Below, piece by piece: positions 11,559 to 24,130 of a stretch of DNA of 64,000 nt. This DNA comes from Aphrocallistes beatrix (taxonomy: Eukaryota > Porifera > Hexactinellida > Sceptrulophora > Aphrocallistidae): assembly GCA_963281255.1 (NCBI GenBank), contig OY725488.1, positions 6,979,524-7,043,523 of the forward strand, given 5' to 3'. Position 1 is the stretch's first letter; every line of letters begins with the position of its first letter. The notes beneath the pieces were generated by a model, which was given only the letters and a program-made list of their open reading frames with translations, did no database searches and was not told where the DNA came from. The position numbers and the translations under genes are program-made.

Positions 11559-12050
11559 TCACAAATTCTCTAAGCTGCTGCGTAGCCATTGTGAAGTTAC
11601 GAACCAATAAGTTCCCGGCCAGAATATCAATTTACCCAACCAACCCATCTGTCTCTTGGGGAATATTACATGGAGATGGAGATGTGATTGTGAGGAGAAA
11701 GGAGGCCAATGGAACCCCATGATGACGTCATTTGGGTCTACCTCTGCGCCTACTTGATTCTTAGCAACCTCCAATCCCACCTGCTCCATATGCTGCAGAA
11801 GAGGCAGTCGGTCTCGTGTCAGCCGGGCGGCATTCGGTAGGTGTTGCTTAGGGAGTACGAGAATGTGGTGAGTAGAAGCGGGACGGATGTCTCGGATGCA
11901 GAAAACTTGTTCGTCTGAGAATAAGATATTCCCAGACGACGCCGCTTGCAATATTCTACAAAATACACAGCTTTTGACATTGTTTGCTTCTTTGAGTGAG
12001 GCCTCAGGAGAATCGGGATTCTGCTCTACTGGATTCTCATTAGTCGCCAT
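11559..12050 (-). CDS. HINT3: histidine triad nucleotide-binding protein 3
   Basis: HIT-superfamily nucleotide phosphoramidase/acyl-AMP hydrolase, 163 aa from the ATG at 12050 (human HINT3 182 aa). After a polar N-terminus it has CVFCRIL (cf. CxFC in HINT3/aprataxin-like HIT proteins), the fold segment HHILVLPKQH and the catalytic triad motif HLHLHVI near residue 125. The C-terminus (FWPGTYWFVTSQWLRSSL) matches the HINT3-specific tail. Single exon, no defects. Confidence 0.93.
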   Translation of the reverse strand: MATNENPVEQNPDSPEASLKEANNVKSCVFCRILQAASSGNILFSDEQVFCIRDIRPASTHHILVLPKQHLPNAARLTRDRLPLLQHMEQVGLEVAKNQVGAEVDPNDVIMGFHWPPFSSQSHLHLHVIFPKRQMGWLGKLIFWPGTYWFVTSQWLRSSLENL

Positions 12051-13100
12051 TTTTAAACCTAGGTGATTGCAAAAACAGCTCTAATTTAATTAGAATTGTG
12101 CCCACAGTGGAACTTGCATAACTAAACTCATTGGGAATATCGTTCGGATTATACTAGTGGTAAGATTTGTGCTGTCCTCCTACAGGTAAACCTCTAAAAG
12201 CGGCACTCTGAAATACGACGACCTCCGAGATACGGCACAAAACCATTCTCCCGATGGACTTTCCTATATAAATAATACATCTTGAACCTCCAAATACGGC
12301 AGTTAAGTAAACTCCGGATTGACATTTTCAACCCAAAATTACCTCCGAGATGCGACACTGTCTGGCAAACGCACACTTAAAAAATATTTGTTATATTTTT
12401 AAAATAATTCCTAACTATCTAGAGAAGTCCACTCGAAGTTAGGGAGCCTACACTTATATATATATTTTAAGTCTAAACAATGTATGTATGTATGTCAGTA
12501 CGCGCGATACTGCGAAATCTAACAGTCCGATTTTTACAAAATTTCGCATGTAAGATCTCTTTATGGTGTTGGTATGCACCGTCAATATTTTTTCGCAAAA
12601 TCTCAGCACTTTCTATAAGTGTATATTCATATTTTAACACCCAGTCTTAAGCTTTGTTTAAAGATTTAATAAGATCTCAACGACTAGTGAGGGTATTTCA
12701 TAATGTAGAATCGATTTTCGCTCTTTAAAAGTAATAATGTGCATATTTTATGAGTTATTAATATATTTTTGTGATGCTAGCACGCGATACAAACAAGCCA
12801 CTTACTGGAGCTGCACTATCGGTCTGACCGACATTTTTCTATATTCCATGGAAGCGTAAGTGGACAGATTGAATATGGTACTAACAAGAACTATAAATAA
12901 TTGGTATACATAAATATATGAATATAACACAGCTAGGCATAATTATCCTAGAAATCACACTGTTAGATACCTTTAGAGTACCCAAAAAAAAGGCAAAAAA
13001 TATAGTTTCACACGGCTAACTAGTATTCAAATAGAACATATATATTCTCCATTTGAAATCGCTATATATAAAGTTAATTAATTAGTAAAATGAATCAAAG
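12051..13100. other. repeat-bearing intergenic DNA, HINT3 to ATP8B-like
   Basis: AT-rich. 12182-12370 looks like the end of a pogo/Tigger-type element (separate entry). 12450-12850 has the mixed motif order of a decayed Helitron: a TATGTATGTATG run, then CAGTCCGATTTTTAC. Near 12806 it shares GAGCTGCACTATCGGTCTG-like sequence with the Helitron 5' end at 26146. No gene. Confidence 0.35.
12182..12370 (+). repeat. possible pogo/Tigger-like terminal fragment
   Basis: Begins TACAGGTAAACCTC and then repeats a degenerate module CCTCCGAGATACGGCAC four times (near 12192, 12220, 12281, 12341). Pogo/Tigger ends characteristically carry such CCTC...ACGG subterminal repeats for the CENP-B-like domain. No opposite end was found, so this would be a truncated copy. 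Confidence 0.35.
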
Positions 13101-16100
13101 TTAGGTGGCAGCTTTTTTCACACCTTCTCTTTTAGGCTTATAAAAGGATTGCTTGTATCGCCCTGTCGTAATCAGATCTCCAAAACCGCGCTCATGAGAA
13201 AATGCGTAGCCCGTCACGTGACGAAGAGCATCGATGGGGGAGCGCTGCTTCTTTAGTTTCTCTCGGATGAAATCTGCGGTTTGGGAGGACCTGTCTTTAG
13301 TCATTTGCTTCTGCACATCATCAGCAAGAGATGGGTTGATTTCGCGATCAAAAAAGCGATACACCATCATGGGAAGAATGCAAACTCCGATAGCAAGGCA
13401 CGAATTCAGCCAAAAGGTGGTGCTCCCCATTACCAGCTGTGCAGAGTATAAGAAAGCGAATCCGTTAATCCAGAAAGGAGCTGCATTGTATAGGCTGTGG
13501 CTCGTTACGATGGAGATGTAAATGAACCAGACTAAGACGCTGCCGATGTTAACAAGAAACGCCCAAATTGTCCAGTATTCCATGTCAAACCCGATTTGTA
13601 TGTTGACGATGACAGTGAGCGGAAACGTGATAGCGAGGAAGAAGTAGTAAACAGTATCGGTCTCCCAGCCAGTGCCCTGGTAGATGCTGTAGTAGAAGGA
13701 GCCGAAGCAAATCAAGTATAGCACAAGAGATACGAGGGCGCCTTTGAAGAGGGAAAAGAAAAACGAATATTTGTTGAAAAGGAGTCCTTTCTGTCCCGCG
13801 ATATAGAGTCGAGGGAACCTCAAGAGGTACTGGTCCGTGACATCCTGGTCTACAATGCCCATGAGGAGGACGGGGAGAGAGGTAAAGACGATGTTGTAAA
13901 GAGCGATGAAGTAAGGCTCAAACACTGCGTTAGCTGAGAACCCGTTGAAGAAAGCGTACCAGACGTGACACCAAGTGAAAGCAAAATTCTTGAAGAAGAA
14001 ATACCTGAGAAACTTTGCCATGCGAAGATAGGACCACCTGCCATGTACCAGTAGAAGTCGTTCTAAGAAGCGGAACTGTGCGAATGAGTAGTCGCTGGCT
14101 AGGACAGCCTGTTGTCCTTCTCTCCCGCTTATTCCCACTCCAATGTGAGCCGCCTGGATCATGCCTACATCATTCGCACCATCCCCAATGGCTAGCGTGA
14201 CCACACCCTTGGTATCCTTGATAAGTTTCACAACCTTTGCTTTCTGTAGCGGCGTGACTCTGCAGCAAATGACAGCCTGGCAGAAATCCGTCACTTCGAG
14301 CAGAGTTGAGGATAAAGCATCTTGTAACGCGAACTTTAAACTGCCTCCACTTATAACAAACCCAAACTTCTCATTGCTGCCTTTCTGTGAGTTCAAACTT
14401 GCGAGTGCTTTTTTTAGTCCCATCTCGACCTCCTCCTGATTAGTTCCCTCTATCACAAATATTTCCTTCATATTGGTAGTCAAGAGATGAGCCGAGTATC
14501 CGATATTGATCGCTGTCTCCAGCTTGTCACCTGTCAAAACCCATAACTTCATATTCGCTTCTGCTAGGTTCGCAATTGTCTCCGGTACGCCGTCTTGAAG
14601 TTTATCCTCTATAGCAGAGGCGCCCAATAGCAGGATGTTCTGCTCCACCAACTCGTACGCTTCACTCAATTTCTCGTCTCGGTTCTCGATGGATAGATTG
14701 GCTTGAGTATGAACCTCGTTCCAATCCATATATTCCTTGTCCGTCAAGTCTTTGAAGGCAACTACTAAAGTCCTTAATCCGTCCTTTGCAAACAGTCTCA
14801 GTTGGCGAATTATTTTCTCCTTTAGTTCTTCAGACTTTGGAGAAGTCCTCTCGAAAATCACCGAATCAGCTCCCTTGCAGTAGAGTCGAATCTGCCCTTT
14901 TGGAAGACGCACAATCACGGACATTCTCTTCCTGACGTTGTCAAAATCCAGGATACACAACACCTCCATTTCCTCTTCTTCGAATTCCTTTGTGTCTCTG
15001 TTGTAACTCTGCATTTTAAAATAGATTAAAACACTCAATTGAATAATTTATGAATTATCCAATGAACACTAATAATCTGGCTTTACTTACCTTGACAACA
15101 AGGGAATTCGAAGTTCTCGCTGAGAATACGATGCCCATGTTTCTCGCAGCTGTGACAAGAGCCTCCTCGTCAGGTGACTGGGCATTGTACTTGAGCTTTT
15201 CTTCTTCCGCATCAGTTAAGACTGTGTGGCAAATGGCAAGAGCGCGGAAAAACTCAAATTCCTCCGGCTCTCGGTTGTGCACGGCTTCCACCAGACGCTG
15301 ATCGTAAAACGGTTTGTTGAGATCATGGTACTGGTTCCAGGCGAGATCTATGAGCTCAAATTTGGGCGGAAGAGGAGGGATTTCAAGGTTTAGCTCCTCT
15401 CCACTCATGATGTAGTCATCGTCATCAAAATCACTCCTGATAAACCCGTACAGCCTTCCTCCAATGCTGCACTTAACAAACGTCATGATGTTCTCTGTCA
15501 GGGTTCCAGTCTTGTCGCTAAACACGTACTCTATGTTCCCCAGTTCTTCAGATAGGGTTGTGGTTCGGGCTCTGGCCCTGGTGTCGAGTGGTTTGTAATA
15601 CAATTTATGATCGAAACTTATCATAAAGCTCTGGCCCAAGCGAATGATCTCGATGGACACGTAAAGTGAGATTGGAATGAACGTATTGAGGATGATCAAA
15701 TTACTGAAGAAATTGAGAAAGACCGTGAAGGAGGTAGTCATCGCGTCCAGATTGACAATACTCGGATCGTAGGGTAGGTACCCCACTGCGTTGAAGAATT
15801 GACCATAAAGCCACTCCCACACTCCGTTTCCGATGGTAACAAGCGAGACTGTTATGAGCAGGATGATACAAATCGCCAGTACATAATAATTCGTATCTCG
15901 ATCTAGCCTGCTGCGCTTCAGTCTACTCTTCCCGGAATTCTGTCTCACTTTGGTATCAGCACCTTTGGATAAAAATAAGTAATTTACTTCTTTCTAATGA
16001 AATAAATACACTCTAAACCTTTTTTTCTGACTATTACAGGTTCAAACAGCAAGAAAAAAACGAATGAAATTAACATAGATTTGGAAATTTTACACAATAA

Positions 16101-17221
16101 ATAGTGAGTAAGAAAAAAATGGTTTGACTGTATACACTTCGCCTACCTGCAAACACGACGAGACCATTTACCCAGCTCGTGTTTCGAACTCGGCACCCTC
16201 TGAGTAAGACGTTGTCATCATTGAAAGCATAATATTCCAACTTCTCATCGTCTTCTCTTTTCCACTTGAAATAGCCCTGAAACTTATTCAAAACGTTGTT
16301 AGGAGGCTCAGTAGTGAACTCTCCGTCAAACTTAGCCAATTCATTCTCGTCTGCCTCAATCTCAGCTGTTTCAATCAAAGCCTATAAATATATTGAAAAG
16401 AACACATCTGGAATGAAGTTGTATTTTCTGATAGACCGTAGCTTACCGATTTGACCTTGAGGTTAGTCTCTCCATCCAAATCAGCTGTCTCGATATAACA
16501 GAGGCTGTTAGGCTCGCTGGACGAGATGATAAACAGGTCCGAAGGAATGAAATCATCTCTGTTCAACTGGATGATGTCACCTACGATCACTTGCTTCCAT
16601 GCCTTCTCCGTGAACCTACCAACCACAGGTCCCTCTGTGCCATCCTCGTGTACTTCCTTGGTAACCTCTAGCACCTGATCATAATTTTTAGTTATAGAAT
16701 AATATAAAAATAAGATTCGAATTCGAGAGGTATTCAGATACCTTCACACGACGGTTGTTAATTTTGTAGTCGCTAAGATGACGGAATACATCGTCCAATC
16801 CATCCTTTGCAAGTGTGACACCGAGCACGAAAAGAAGAGGCAGAATCGTAGTGATTGGAGTGAGTGAACTGATCTGTGGGATCAGCTGTAGAATCAGGAG
16901 TAACAGGAAGTAGATGTTTGCCACTCGTTGAAACTGCTCGAAAAGGTTTTTAGGAAGGAAGGTGATTATGTTATAACGAGAAGTGGTGACTGAATTTCCG
17001 AAATAATTCCATCTCTTGTTAGACGTTTGATCATTAGCTGTCACATATCTCCGACGATACATCGGCCTCTTGTCCAAGAACCATAGCAAGGGATTCATTT
17101 TCTTGGGTGTCTCCTTTATTTCGTCATTCTCCTCAGCATTATTCTCGGATTGGGATGGTTGAGAGGGAATAACAGATTCTTCTGGGCTTTTCAAAAGGTC
17201 ATCAGTACTCCTTTCAGCCAT
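13101..17221 (-). CDS. ATP8B-like: P4-ATPase phospholipid flippase, ATP8B-like
   Basis: Phospholipid-transporting P-type ATPase of the class 1 ATP8B group; it moves lipid to the cytosolic leaflet, usually with a CDC50 partner. Exons: 17221-16742, 16674-16447, 16381-16147, 15962-15091, 15008-13101, in consistent phase, 1,240 aa (human ATP8B1 1,251). Landmarks: [20 protein letters not shown] before TM1, actuator DGETN (exon 2), [16 protein letters not shown] in TM4 (P4 signature), phosphorylation site DKTGTLT (about residue 460, exon 4), hinge [10 protein letters not shown] and ten predicted membrane segments ending in a basic tail. Upstream of TM1 is an acidic, Ser/Pro-rich cytosolic stretch. 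All catalytic residues are present. Similarity to ATP8B1/2/4 is by motif memory, so the exact paralogue is unresolved. Confidence 0.93.
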
Positions 17222-18102
17222 CTAGTAGTAATACAGCAGATCGTACCTATGCTACGAAATATTTCACACTCATTTAGATAAAAATTACGGATCTCGATGA
17301 GGAATTTCATGGTTGCATATTACGTAATTAACTATAAACATTAATATGCCCAGTGGTCAGCAACTTTTTGTTAGGGAATAATTGTATTTTTTCAAGAATC
17401 TCATAGAACTGTGTAAGAGAATTGAACTCCAAAATCTGGGTCCACTGAGCCCACACTCGATTGATTTGCAAACGACTTAAAATCTAAATCTACAATAAAT
17501 GAACCGTCGTTTTGCATTACAAATAGAAAAATAATTCTGGTAGGGAACCTGAGGGTGGAAGGATGGACATATATTTCCTTAGACCCGCCACTGTACAAAC
17601 TAAATATACCCAACCATTCAATAAACTGAGCCTATCAAATAGTATTTATAAAATACATATACGTGTATCTGTATAAATTGTTATCCTATACAATAATTTG
17701 AAATGATCAAGAACATTGTTCTGTCAACGTATATGGGGTACGTATCTTAGAATATTTATAATATAATATTGAGTTTCATGGAACAGCAGAGGTTTGGCTT
17801 CATGTATAAAATTATTTTCCACCTTATGGGTGGTTTTTAAACACCGTTTATTCCTGAAGTTCAGTTCCATGTGGGTATTTCGACATCTTAATATGTATCT
17901 TTGGCACAATGGTGACTTAGAAAGTAGGGCATTAGAGCTGTTTGTGCATAATTATTAATTAAAGATGAGATAGTACTACATTGAAATAGTAATGATGACA
18001 AGCAAACATTTCTCAGAGATCAAACCGATGTGCTGTATATAAGAATCATTAATTGGATTAAAATTATGCAGATTTTATCGCATTCTCACGAATTAATATA
18101 AA
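17222..18102. other. intergenic DNA upstream of the ATP8B-like gene
   Basis: AT-rich, no gene or clear element seen. Short open frames at 17401-17613 and 17724-17909 look random. The proximal part should hold the flippase promoter; no TATA box was recognised. Confidence 0.4.
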
Positions 18103-18528
18103 CAAGCGCGCTTCGCTTGCTTGCGCTGCGCGGCTGGCGGACACTTTGTGTCCGTCGGAGGCGCCCTGCGGGCGCCCGGGGTCACATTGATTAATTATAA
18201 GGGAGATAAGATCTCTAAATACGTCTGTCCTACTGTTATGATCGATATCACACGAAAAATCACCAAATTTGTCAATTTTTAAAATTTTTTGATGCGCAAT
18301 GATGACGTCATAACAAAGTGATGAGTCATCATTTTTTGATGATATGTGAGGTATATTAATATACACATTCTATTAAAATTTCAGCCTTCTATCACCTAAA
18401 ATGACTGAGTTATGGTCGAAAAACTGAAATTTCTAATTATAAAAAAAGGTGACAATGACGCCATAATTCCATGATGAGTCGACATTTTCGTCTGAGGTCA
18501 GAACTTAGTGGAGTTTTAATAGTAAGGA
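18103..18528 (-). mobile_element. non-autonomous Helitron, family B copy 1
   Basis: Read on the minus strand it starts TCCTTACTATTAAAAC (18528) and ends in GCGCGCTTG (18103). It is bordered by A on the 5' side and T on the 3' side, the Helitron target. The last 80 bp are GC-rich with hairpins (GCGCCC...GGGCGC and GGACAC...GTGTCC). No Rep/helicase. The same family lies inverted at 24065-24652; they share a segment with TGACGTCATAA. Confidence 0.7.
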
Positions 18529-18586
18529 TATGTCCGCGCCAAGTAGGAATTCCTACTTTCTGCCGCGCAACAAAGTTGGATTTTTA

Positions 18587-18653
18587 GTGTGCTTCCTATA
18601 GTATTAGTATAGTAGCATACGTAGCTACTATACTAATAGAATAGGATGCACAG
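18587..18653. repeat. near-perfect 30-bp inverted repeat
   Basis: Arms 18587-18616 and 18624-18653 pair at about 26 of 30 positions, ending in GTATAGTAGC / GCTACTATAC around a 7-nt loop. No TSD seen. Confidence 0.65.
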
Positions 18654-19300
18654 TACTAAAATGAGGATGTTCCGGCCATCCGAAATTCGTGTCCTGACCG
18701 GAGTTTAAGAGATATCGTCTTGAAATTTTTACAGGAGGTGCAAAGTGATATGGAGATGTGCACCTCGGTGTTCACACCTCGCCGAGATAGGTGACAAAAT
18801 GTGCTGGCCAATCAAATTCGATTATTTTATAATGCAAATACATTGGAATAAAATAGTATTGACTTATGCAAACAATCAAAAGAACTATTTGTGATTGAAA
18901 TTCATTGGTTCATGTGACAACCAATCAATTATCAGCCTTTTATAATGCCATTCACACGATTCTATTTCATATAAATGATTGAATACTGCTATTTTGAGTC
19001 TATAATTTGATTGTTAACAACAATTAAAGTGTGTTATATGCTACGATCAATCAATTCGATCATAAAATAACTTTTAACGACATGGACTGGAATTGATTAT
19101 TTAAGTACGTATAATAATCTTTAGCAATGTGAACTTTGTATATTCAAATTGAGCTCACATTCAGGATTAGTTGGCTTAATACGAAGTAAATTATATTTAT
19201 CACGAAACAAAATTTCTGCTACAGTTCTGATTTATTAAATGTAACCGTAGACAAATGACAATCCAGCGTACTTAGTAAGAAAGCGACGTATTGTTTCTCT

Positions 19301-19383
19301 AATATCCCCAAGCTCCCACTGGGTAAATCTGCGGGCACACAGTGTCCGCAAGCCGCGCAGCGCAAGCAAGCGAAGCGCGCTTG
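19301..19383 (+). mobile_element. Helitron-type 3' end, family C
   Basis: GC-rich 3' terminus sharing GCGCAGCGCAAGCAAGCGAA and the final GCGCGCTTG with families A and B, followed by T. A matching 5' TC end was not identified. The tRNA-like array starts only 33 bp downstream. An inverted copy of this end, with the same array neighbour, is at 27637-27717. Confidence 0.6.
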
Positions 19384-19416
19384 TAAATATAATTTTAGAA
19401 CATTTTAAAGACATGG

Positions 19417-21021
19417 GACTTCATGGCCAAGTGGTTAGCGCACTGAGTCGATAACAAAGTGGCGCAGGTTCGAATCCCAAGCAAGTCAACAAATTTTCAG
19501 TTAACAAACATAAATATAATTTTAGATTATTTTAAAGACGTATGACTTCATGGTCGAGTGGTTAGCAGACTGAGTCTATAACAAAGTGACGTGGGTTCGA
19601 ATCCCAAGCAAGTCAACAAATTTTCAGTTAACAAACATAAATATAATTTTAGAACATTTTAATGACGTTGGACTTCATGGTCGAGTGGTTAGCGCACTGA
19701 GCCGATAACGAAGTAACGCGGGTTCGAATCCCAAGCAAGTCAACAATTTTTCAGTATTCCAAAGTAACAAACATAAATATAAGTTTAGAACATTTTAAAG
19801 ATGTGGGACTTTATGGCCGAGTGGTTAGCGCACTGAGTCGATAACGAAGTGACGCGGGTTCGAATCCCAAGCAAGTCAACAAATTTTCAGTTAACAAATA
19901 TAAATATAACTTTAGGACATTCTAAAGAAGTGGGACTTCATGGTCGAGTGGTTAGCGCACTGAGTCGATAACAAAGTGACGCGGGTTCGAATCCCAAGCA
20001 AGTCAACAAATTTTCAGTTAACAAATATAAATATAATTTTAGGACATTCTAAAGAAGTGGGACTTCATGGTCGAGTGGTTAGCGCACTGAGTCGATAACA
20101 AAGTGACGCGGGTTCGAATCCCAAGCAAGTCAACAAATTTTCAGTTAACAAATATAAATATAACTTTAGGACATTCTAAAGAAGTGGGACTTCATGGTCG
20201 AGTGGTTAGCGCACTGAGTCGATAACAAAGTGACGCGGGTTCGAATCCCAAGCAAGTCAACAAATTTTCAGTTAACAAATATAAATATAATTTTAGGACA
20301 TTCTAAAGAAGTGGGACTTCATGGTCGAGTGGTTAGCGCACTGAGTCGATAACAAAGTGACGCGGGTTCGAATCCCAAGCAAGTCAACAAATTTTCAGTT
20401 AACAAATATAAATATAACTTTAGGACATTCTAAAGAAGTGGGACTTCATGGTCGAGTGGTTAGCGCACTGAGTCGATAACAAAGTGACGCGGGTTCGAAT
20501 CCCAAGCAAGTCAACAAATTTTCAGTTAACAAATATAAATATAATTTTAGGACATTCTAAAGAAGTGGGACTTCATGGTCGAGTGGTTAGCGCACTGAGT
20601 CGATAACAAAGTGACGCGGGTTCGAATCCCAAGCAAGTCAACAAATTTTCAGTTAACAAATATAAATATAACTTTAGGACATTCTAAAGAAGTGGGACTT
20701 CATGGTCGAGTGGTTAGCGCACTGAGTCGATAACAAAGTGACGCGGGTTCGAATCCCAAGCAAGTCAACAAATTTTCAGTTAACAAATATAAATATAACT
20801 TTAGGACATTCTAAAGAAGTGGGACTTCATGGTCGAGTGGTTAGCGCACTGAGTCGATAACAAAGTGACGCGGGTTCGAATCCCAAGCAAGTCAACAAAT
20901 TTTCAGTTAACAAATATAAATATAATTTTAGGACATTCTAAAGAAGTGGGACTTCATGGTCGAGTGGTTAGCGCACTGAGCCGATAACGAAGTGGCGGAG
21001 GTTCGAATTCCAAGCAGGTCA
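19417..21021 (+). repeat. tandem array of 13 tRNA-like units (127-bp period)
   Basis: Thirteen 72-nt tRNA-like units start at 19417, 19544, 19671, 19807, 19934, 20061, 20188, 20315, 20442, 20569, 20696, 20823 and 20950. Each has an A-box-like TGGTCGAGTGG and an intact B box GGTTCGAATCC at normal tRNA spacing. An acceptor stem GACTT/AAGTC can form. The anticodon arm pairs at only 3 of 5 positions and position 33 is C instead of U, so standard tRNA function is unlikely. Units 5-12 are almost identical; units 1-4 and 13 are diverged. The 55-bp spacers alternate between ATAATTTT and ATAACTTT, a 254-bp higher-order repeat. Best read as a tRNA-derived, potentially Pol III-promoted satellite. Confidence 0.8.
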
Positions 21022-21368
21022 ACAAATTTTCAGTATTCCAAAGTAAAAAACTGACTCGATCTCGAAGGAGCGGAGCGTGGGAACAAATGCAAATGATAAA
21101 GAAACACAGAAAATTTTACAAAAATGGAATACATGCACAGCGATGACTCTAGGAATAAAGGGAAACATAGAGTTAAAAATATAAAAAGGTAACTAAAAGG
21201 AAAATTCGAAACATAATGAAAAAGGGAAGAATCTGTCGATAATGGTTAATGAAAATACAGCTTGCAAACATAATGGAAAAAGTATCCCATTATGGAGAAA
21301 AAATTGAAATGGGTAGAACAAAACGTATTTTGTCCAAAAAATACTACATACATAGAATCCTCAATTGG
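21022..21368. other. spacer between tRNA-like array and minisatellite
   Basis: About 350 bp of AT-rich DNA. It starts with the last array spacer and a short GATCTCGAAGGAGCGGAGCG stretch; nothing else recognised. Confidence 0.35.
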
Positions 21369-23058
21369 TGGATGATTGAAAGGAGTTGGCCAAAATGCCA
21401 ATTCTCCACATAATGCCACTGTGCACCACCCTCCAGGTGGGGATTGAAAATAGCAACCCAAATGCCAATTCTCCGCATAATGCCTCTGATCACCCTCTCC
21501 TGGTGGGGGGATTGAAAAGAGTAACCCAAAATGCCCATTCTCCACATAATGCCACTGAGGACCCTCTCCTGGTAGAGGGATTGAGAAAAGTAACCCAAAA
21601 TGCCTATTTTCCACATAATGCCACCAAACACCCCATCATGGTGGAGGGATTGAATAGAGTAACCTAAAATGCCCATTCTCCACATAATGCCACTGAGCAC
21701 CCTCTCCTGGTGGTGAGGATTGAAAAGGGTAACCCAAAATGCCCATTCTCCACATAATGCCACTGAGCACCCCCTCATAGTGGGGGGATTGAAAAGAGTA
21801 ACCCAAAATGCCTATTTTCCACATAATGCCACTGAGCACCCTCTCCTGGTGGGTGATTGAAAAGTGTATTCCAAAATTCCCATTCTTCACATAATGCCAC
21901 TGAGGACTCTCTCCTGGTGGAGGGATTGAGAAAAGTAACCCAAAATGCCTATTTTCCACATAATGCCACCGAACACCCCATCATGGTAGAGGGATTGAAT
22001 ATAGTAACCCAAAATGCCCATTCTCCACATAATGCCACTGAGCACCTTCTCCTGGAGTGGGGATAGAAAAAAGTAACCCGAAATGCCCATTCTCTACATA
22101 ATACCACTGAGCACACTCGCGTGGTGAGGGGATTGAATAGAGTAACCCAAAATGCCCATTCCCTACATAATGCCACTGAGCACCCTCGCCTGGTGAGGGA
22201 ATTGAAAAGAGTAACCCAAAATGCCCATTCTCTACATAATGCCACTGAGCACCCTCGCCTGGTGAGGGGATTGAAAAGAGTAACCCAAAATGCCCATTCT
22301 CTACATAATGCCACTGAGCACCCTCGCCTGGTGAGGGGATTGAAAAGAGTAACCCAAAATGCCCATTCTCCGCATAATGCCTCTGAGCACCCTCTCCTGG
22401 TGGGGGGATTGAAAAGAGTAACCCAAAATGCCCATTCTCCACATAATTCCACTGAGGACCCTCTCCTGGTGGAGGGATTGAGAAAACTAACCCAAAATGC
22501 CTATTTTCCACATAATGCGACCGAACACCCCATCATGGTGGAGGGATTGAATAGAGTAACCTAAAATGCCCATTCTCCGAATAATGCCACTGAGCACCCT
22601 CTCCTGGTGGTGTGGATTGAAAAGGGTAACCCAAAATGCCCATTCTCCACATAATGCCACTGAGCACCCTCTCCTGGTGAGGGGATGGAAATAGAGTAAC
22701 CCAAAATGCCCATTCTCCACACAATGCCACTGAGCACCCTCTCCTGGTGGTGTGGATTGAAAAGGGTAACCCAAAATGCCCATTCTCCACATAATGCCAC
22801 TGAGCACCCTCTCCTGGTGAGGGGATGGAAATAGAGTAACCCAAAATACCTATTTTCCACATAATGCCACTGAGCACCCCCTCATAGTGGGGGGATTGAA
22901 AATAGCAACCCAAAATACCTATTTTCCACATAATGCCACTGAGCACCCCCTCATAGTGGGGGGATTGAAAAGAGTAACCCAAAATACCTATTTTCCACAT
23001 AATGCCACTGAGCACCCTCTCATAGTGGGGGGATTGAAAATAGCAACCCAAAATGCCC
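21369..23058. repeat. 69-bp minisatellite, about 24 copies
   Basis: Head-to-tail 69-bp units containing CCACATAATGCCACTGAGCA and CTCTCCTGGTGG. Because 69 is divisible by three and the unit lacks stops in several frames, long open frames with 23-residue repeats appear on both strands (21246-22807 region and 22121-22564). They start and stop inside the array and carry no domain, so I do not call them genes. Confidence 0.9.
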
Positions 23059-24064
23059 AGATTCTTATATTGGATTTTCGTTATTATTGACGGTGACCTG
23101 TGATGTATATGGGAGTATGTATTTTGTATTAATATTCTGAAGGTGTTAAAACTTGTAAATCATTTATCAGGAATAGATTTGTATAGTATTATTATTTAGG
23201 AGTATTTAGTAAAGGGGATGGATTTCCACAAAAAAACTTATTTTGATCTTTCACTGCTAACAAACAAATGAGCGAACTAATTTACTGCCAAACAAAGCAC
23301 TTTACAATTGAAAACTTTTATTAATTCTATTTATACGTTTGGATGCTTAAGCACAGCTGCTGGGAATGAAAGGTGATAATGAACAAGCCAAGTCATTGGC
23401 TGAATTGTGGATAATTATTCGTTTGCATTGGACCATTACAAACTCCAAACGATCTATTTGAGTAATCGTAGCCACAAAGATATAATTTATTCTTCCAAAA
23501 CCACTCAATTAGACATTTTGGGACTTGACACCTTCGAGTTTGAATCGAATTTCTATCAAAAGAAAATGAACATTTGTGGTAGCCCACTCGATTCACGCGC
23601 CAATTTCACGAAAACTGATTAGTCACTGTGGATAGGTGCATTTTGTCAATGGAGTAACACTTTGGATGCTGTCTACGATTTCTCTCTCAAAAGAGTTCTG
23701 TTCAGTGGTTAGCATGAGACTACTGGAAATTTGTGGATATCAAGCCTACCCTGTCATTGGTGCGATTTGGGCCAAAGCTCTGTTAGAAGGAAACCTATAA
23801 AAGGAGATGAAAGGTTGAAGTTTTAGTTCGACACGATTCATTTTTCTGTTTAATTTTGTTAGGAATTATTTTTATTTATATGTATGTATGTACTGTACGT
23901 ATCTAAGTTAACTAATTCATTAAGAAATGGCAAATAATTATGAATTATTCGAATAATTCATTATTCAAGCATGAATTAGTCAATCATAAGCTATGTTGAT
24001 GACCAATTCATGAATTAATGAATAATTCGGATAATTCATAAATATGAAGTTTTCGAATAATTCA
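23059..24064. other. unassigned intergenic DNA
   Basis: No gene recognised. 23740-23850 is locally GC-richer and contains CCTATAAAAGGAG (about 23795) followed by TTAGTTCGACACG, which could be a Pol II or retroelement promoter remnant. 23930-24060 is a set of AATTCATTATTCGAATAATT-like palindromic repeats. Confidence 0.3.
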
Positions 24065-24095
24065 TCCTTACTATTAAAACTCGATCAATGTATAT

Positions 24096-24130
<35 letters not shown>

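Noticed and set aside
12194..12376. 60-codon minus frame with RIWRFKMYYLYRKVHRENG
   Set aside because: Lies on a degenerate transposon-end repeat.
19417..21021. CRISPR-like array or functional tRNA gene cluster
   Set aside because: Repeats and spacers are both nearly constant, and this is animal DNA, so not CRISPR. Anticodon and T stems are too poorly paired for standard tRNAs.
21246..22807. Long overlapping open frames with 23-residue repeats as genes
   Set aside because: They are read-throughs of the 69-bp minisatellite, present in several frames and on both strands.
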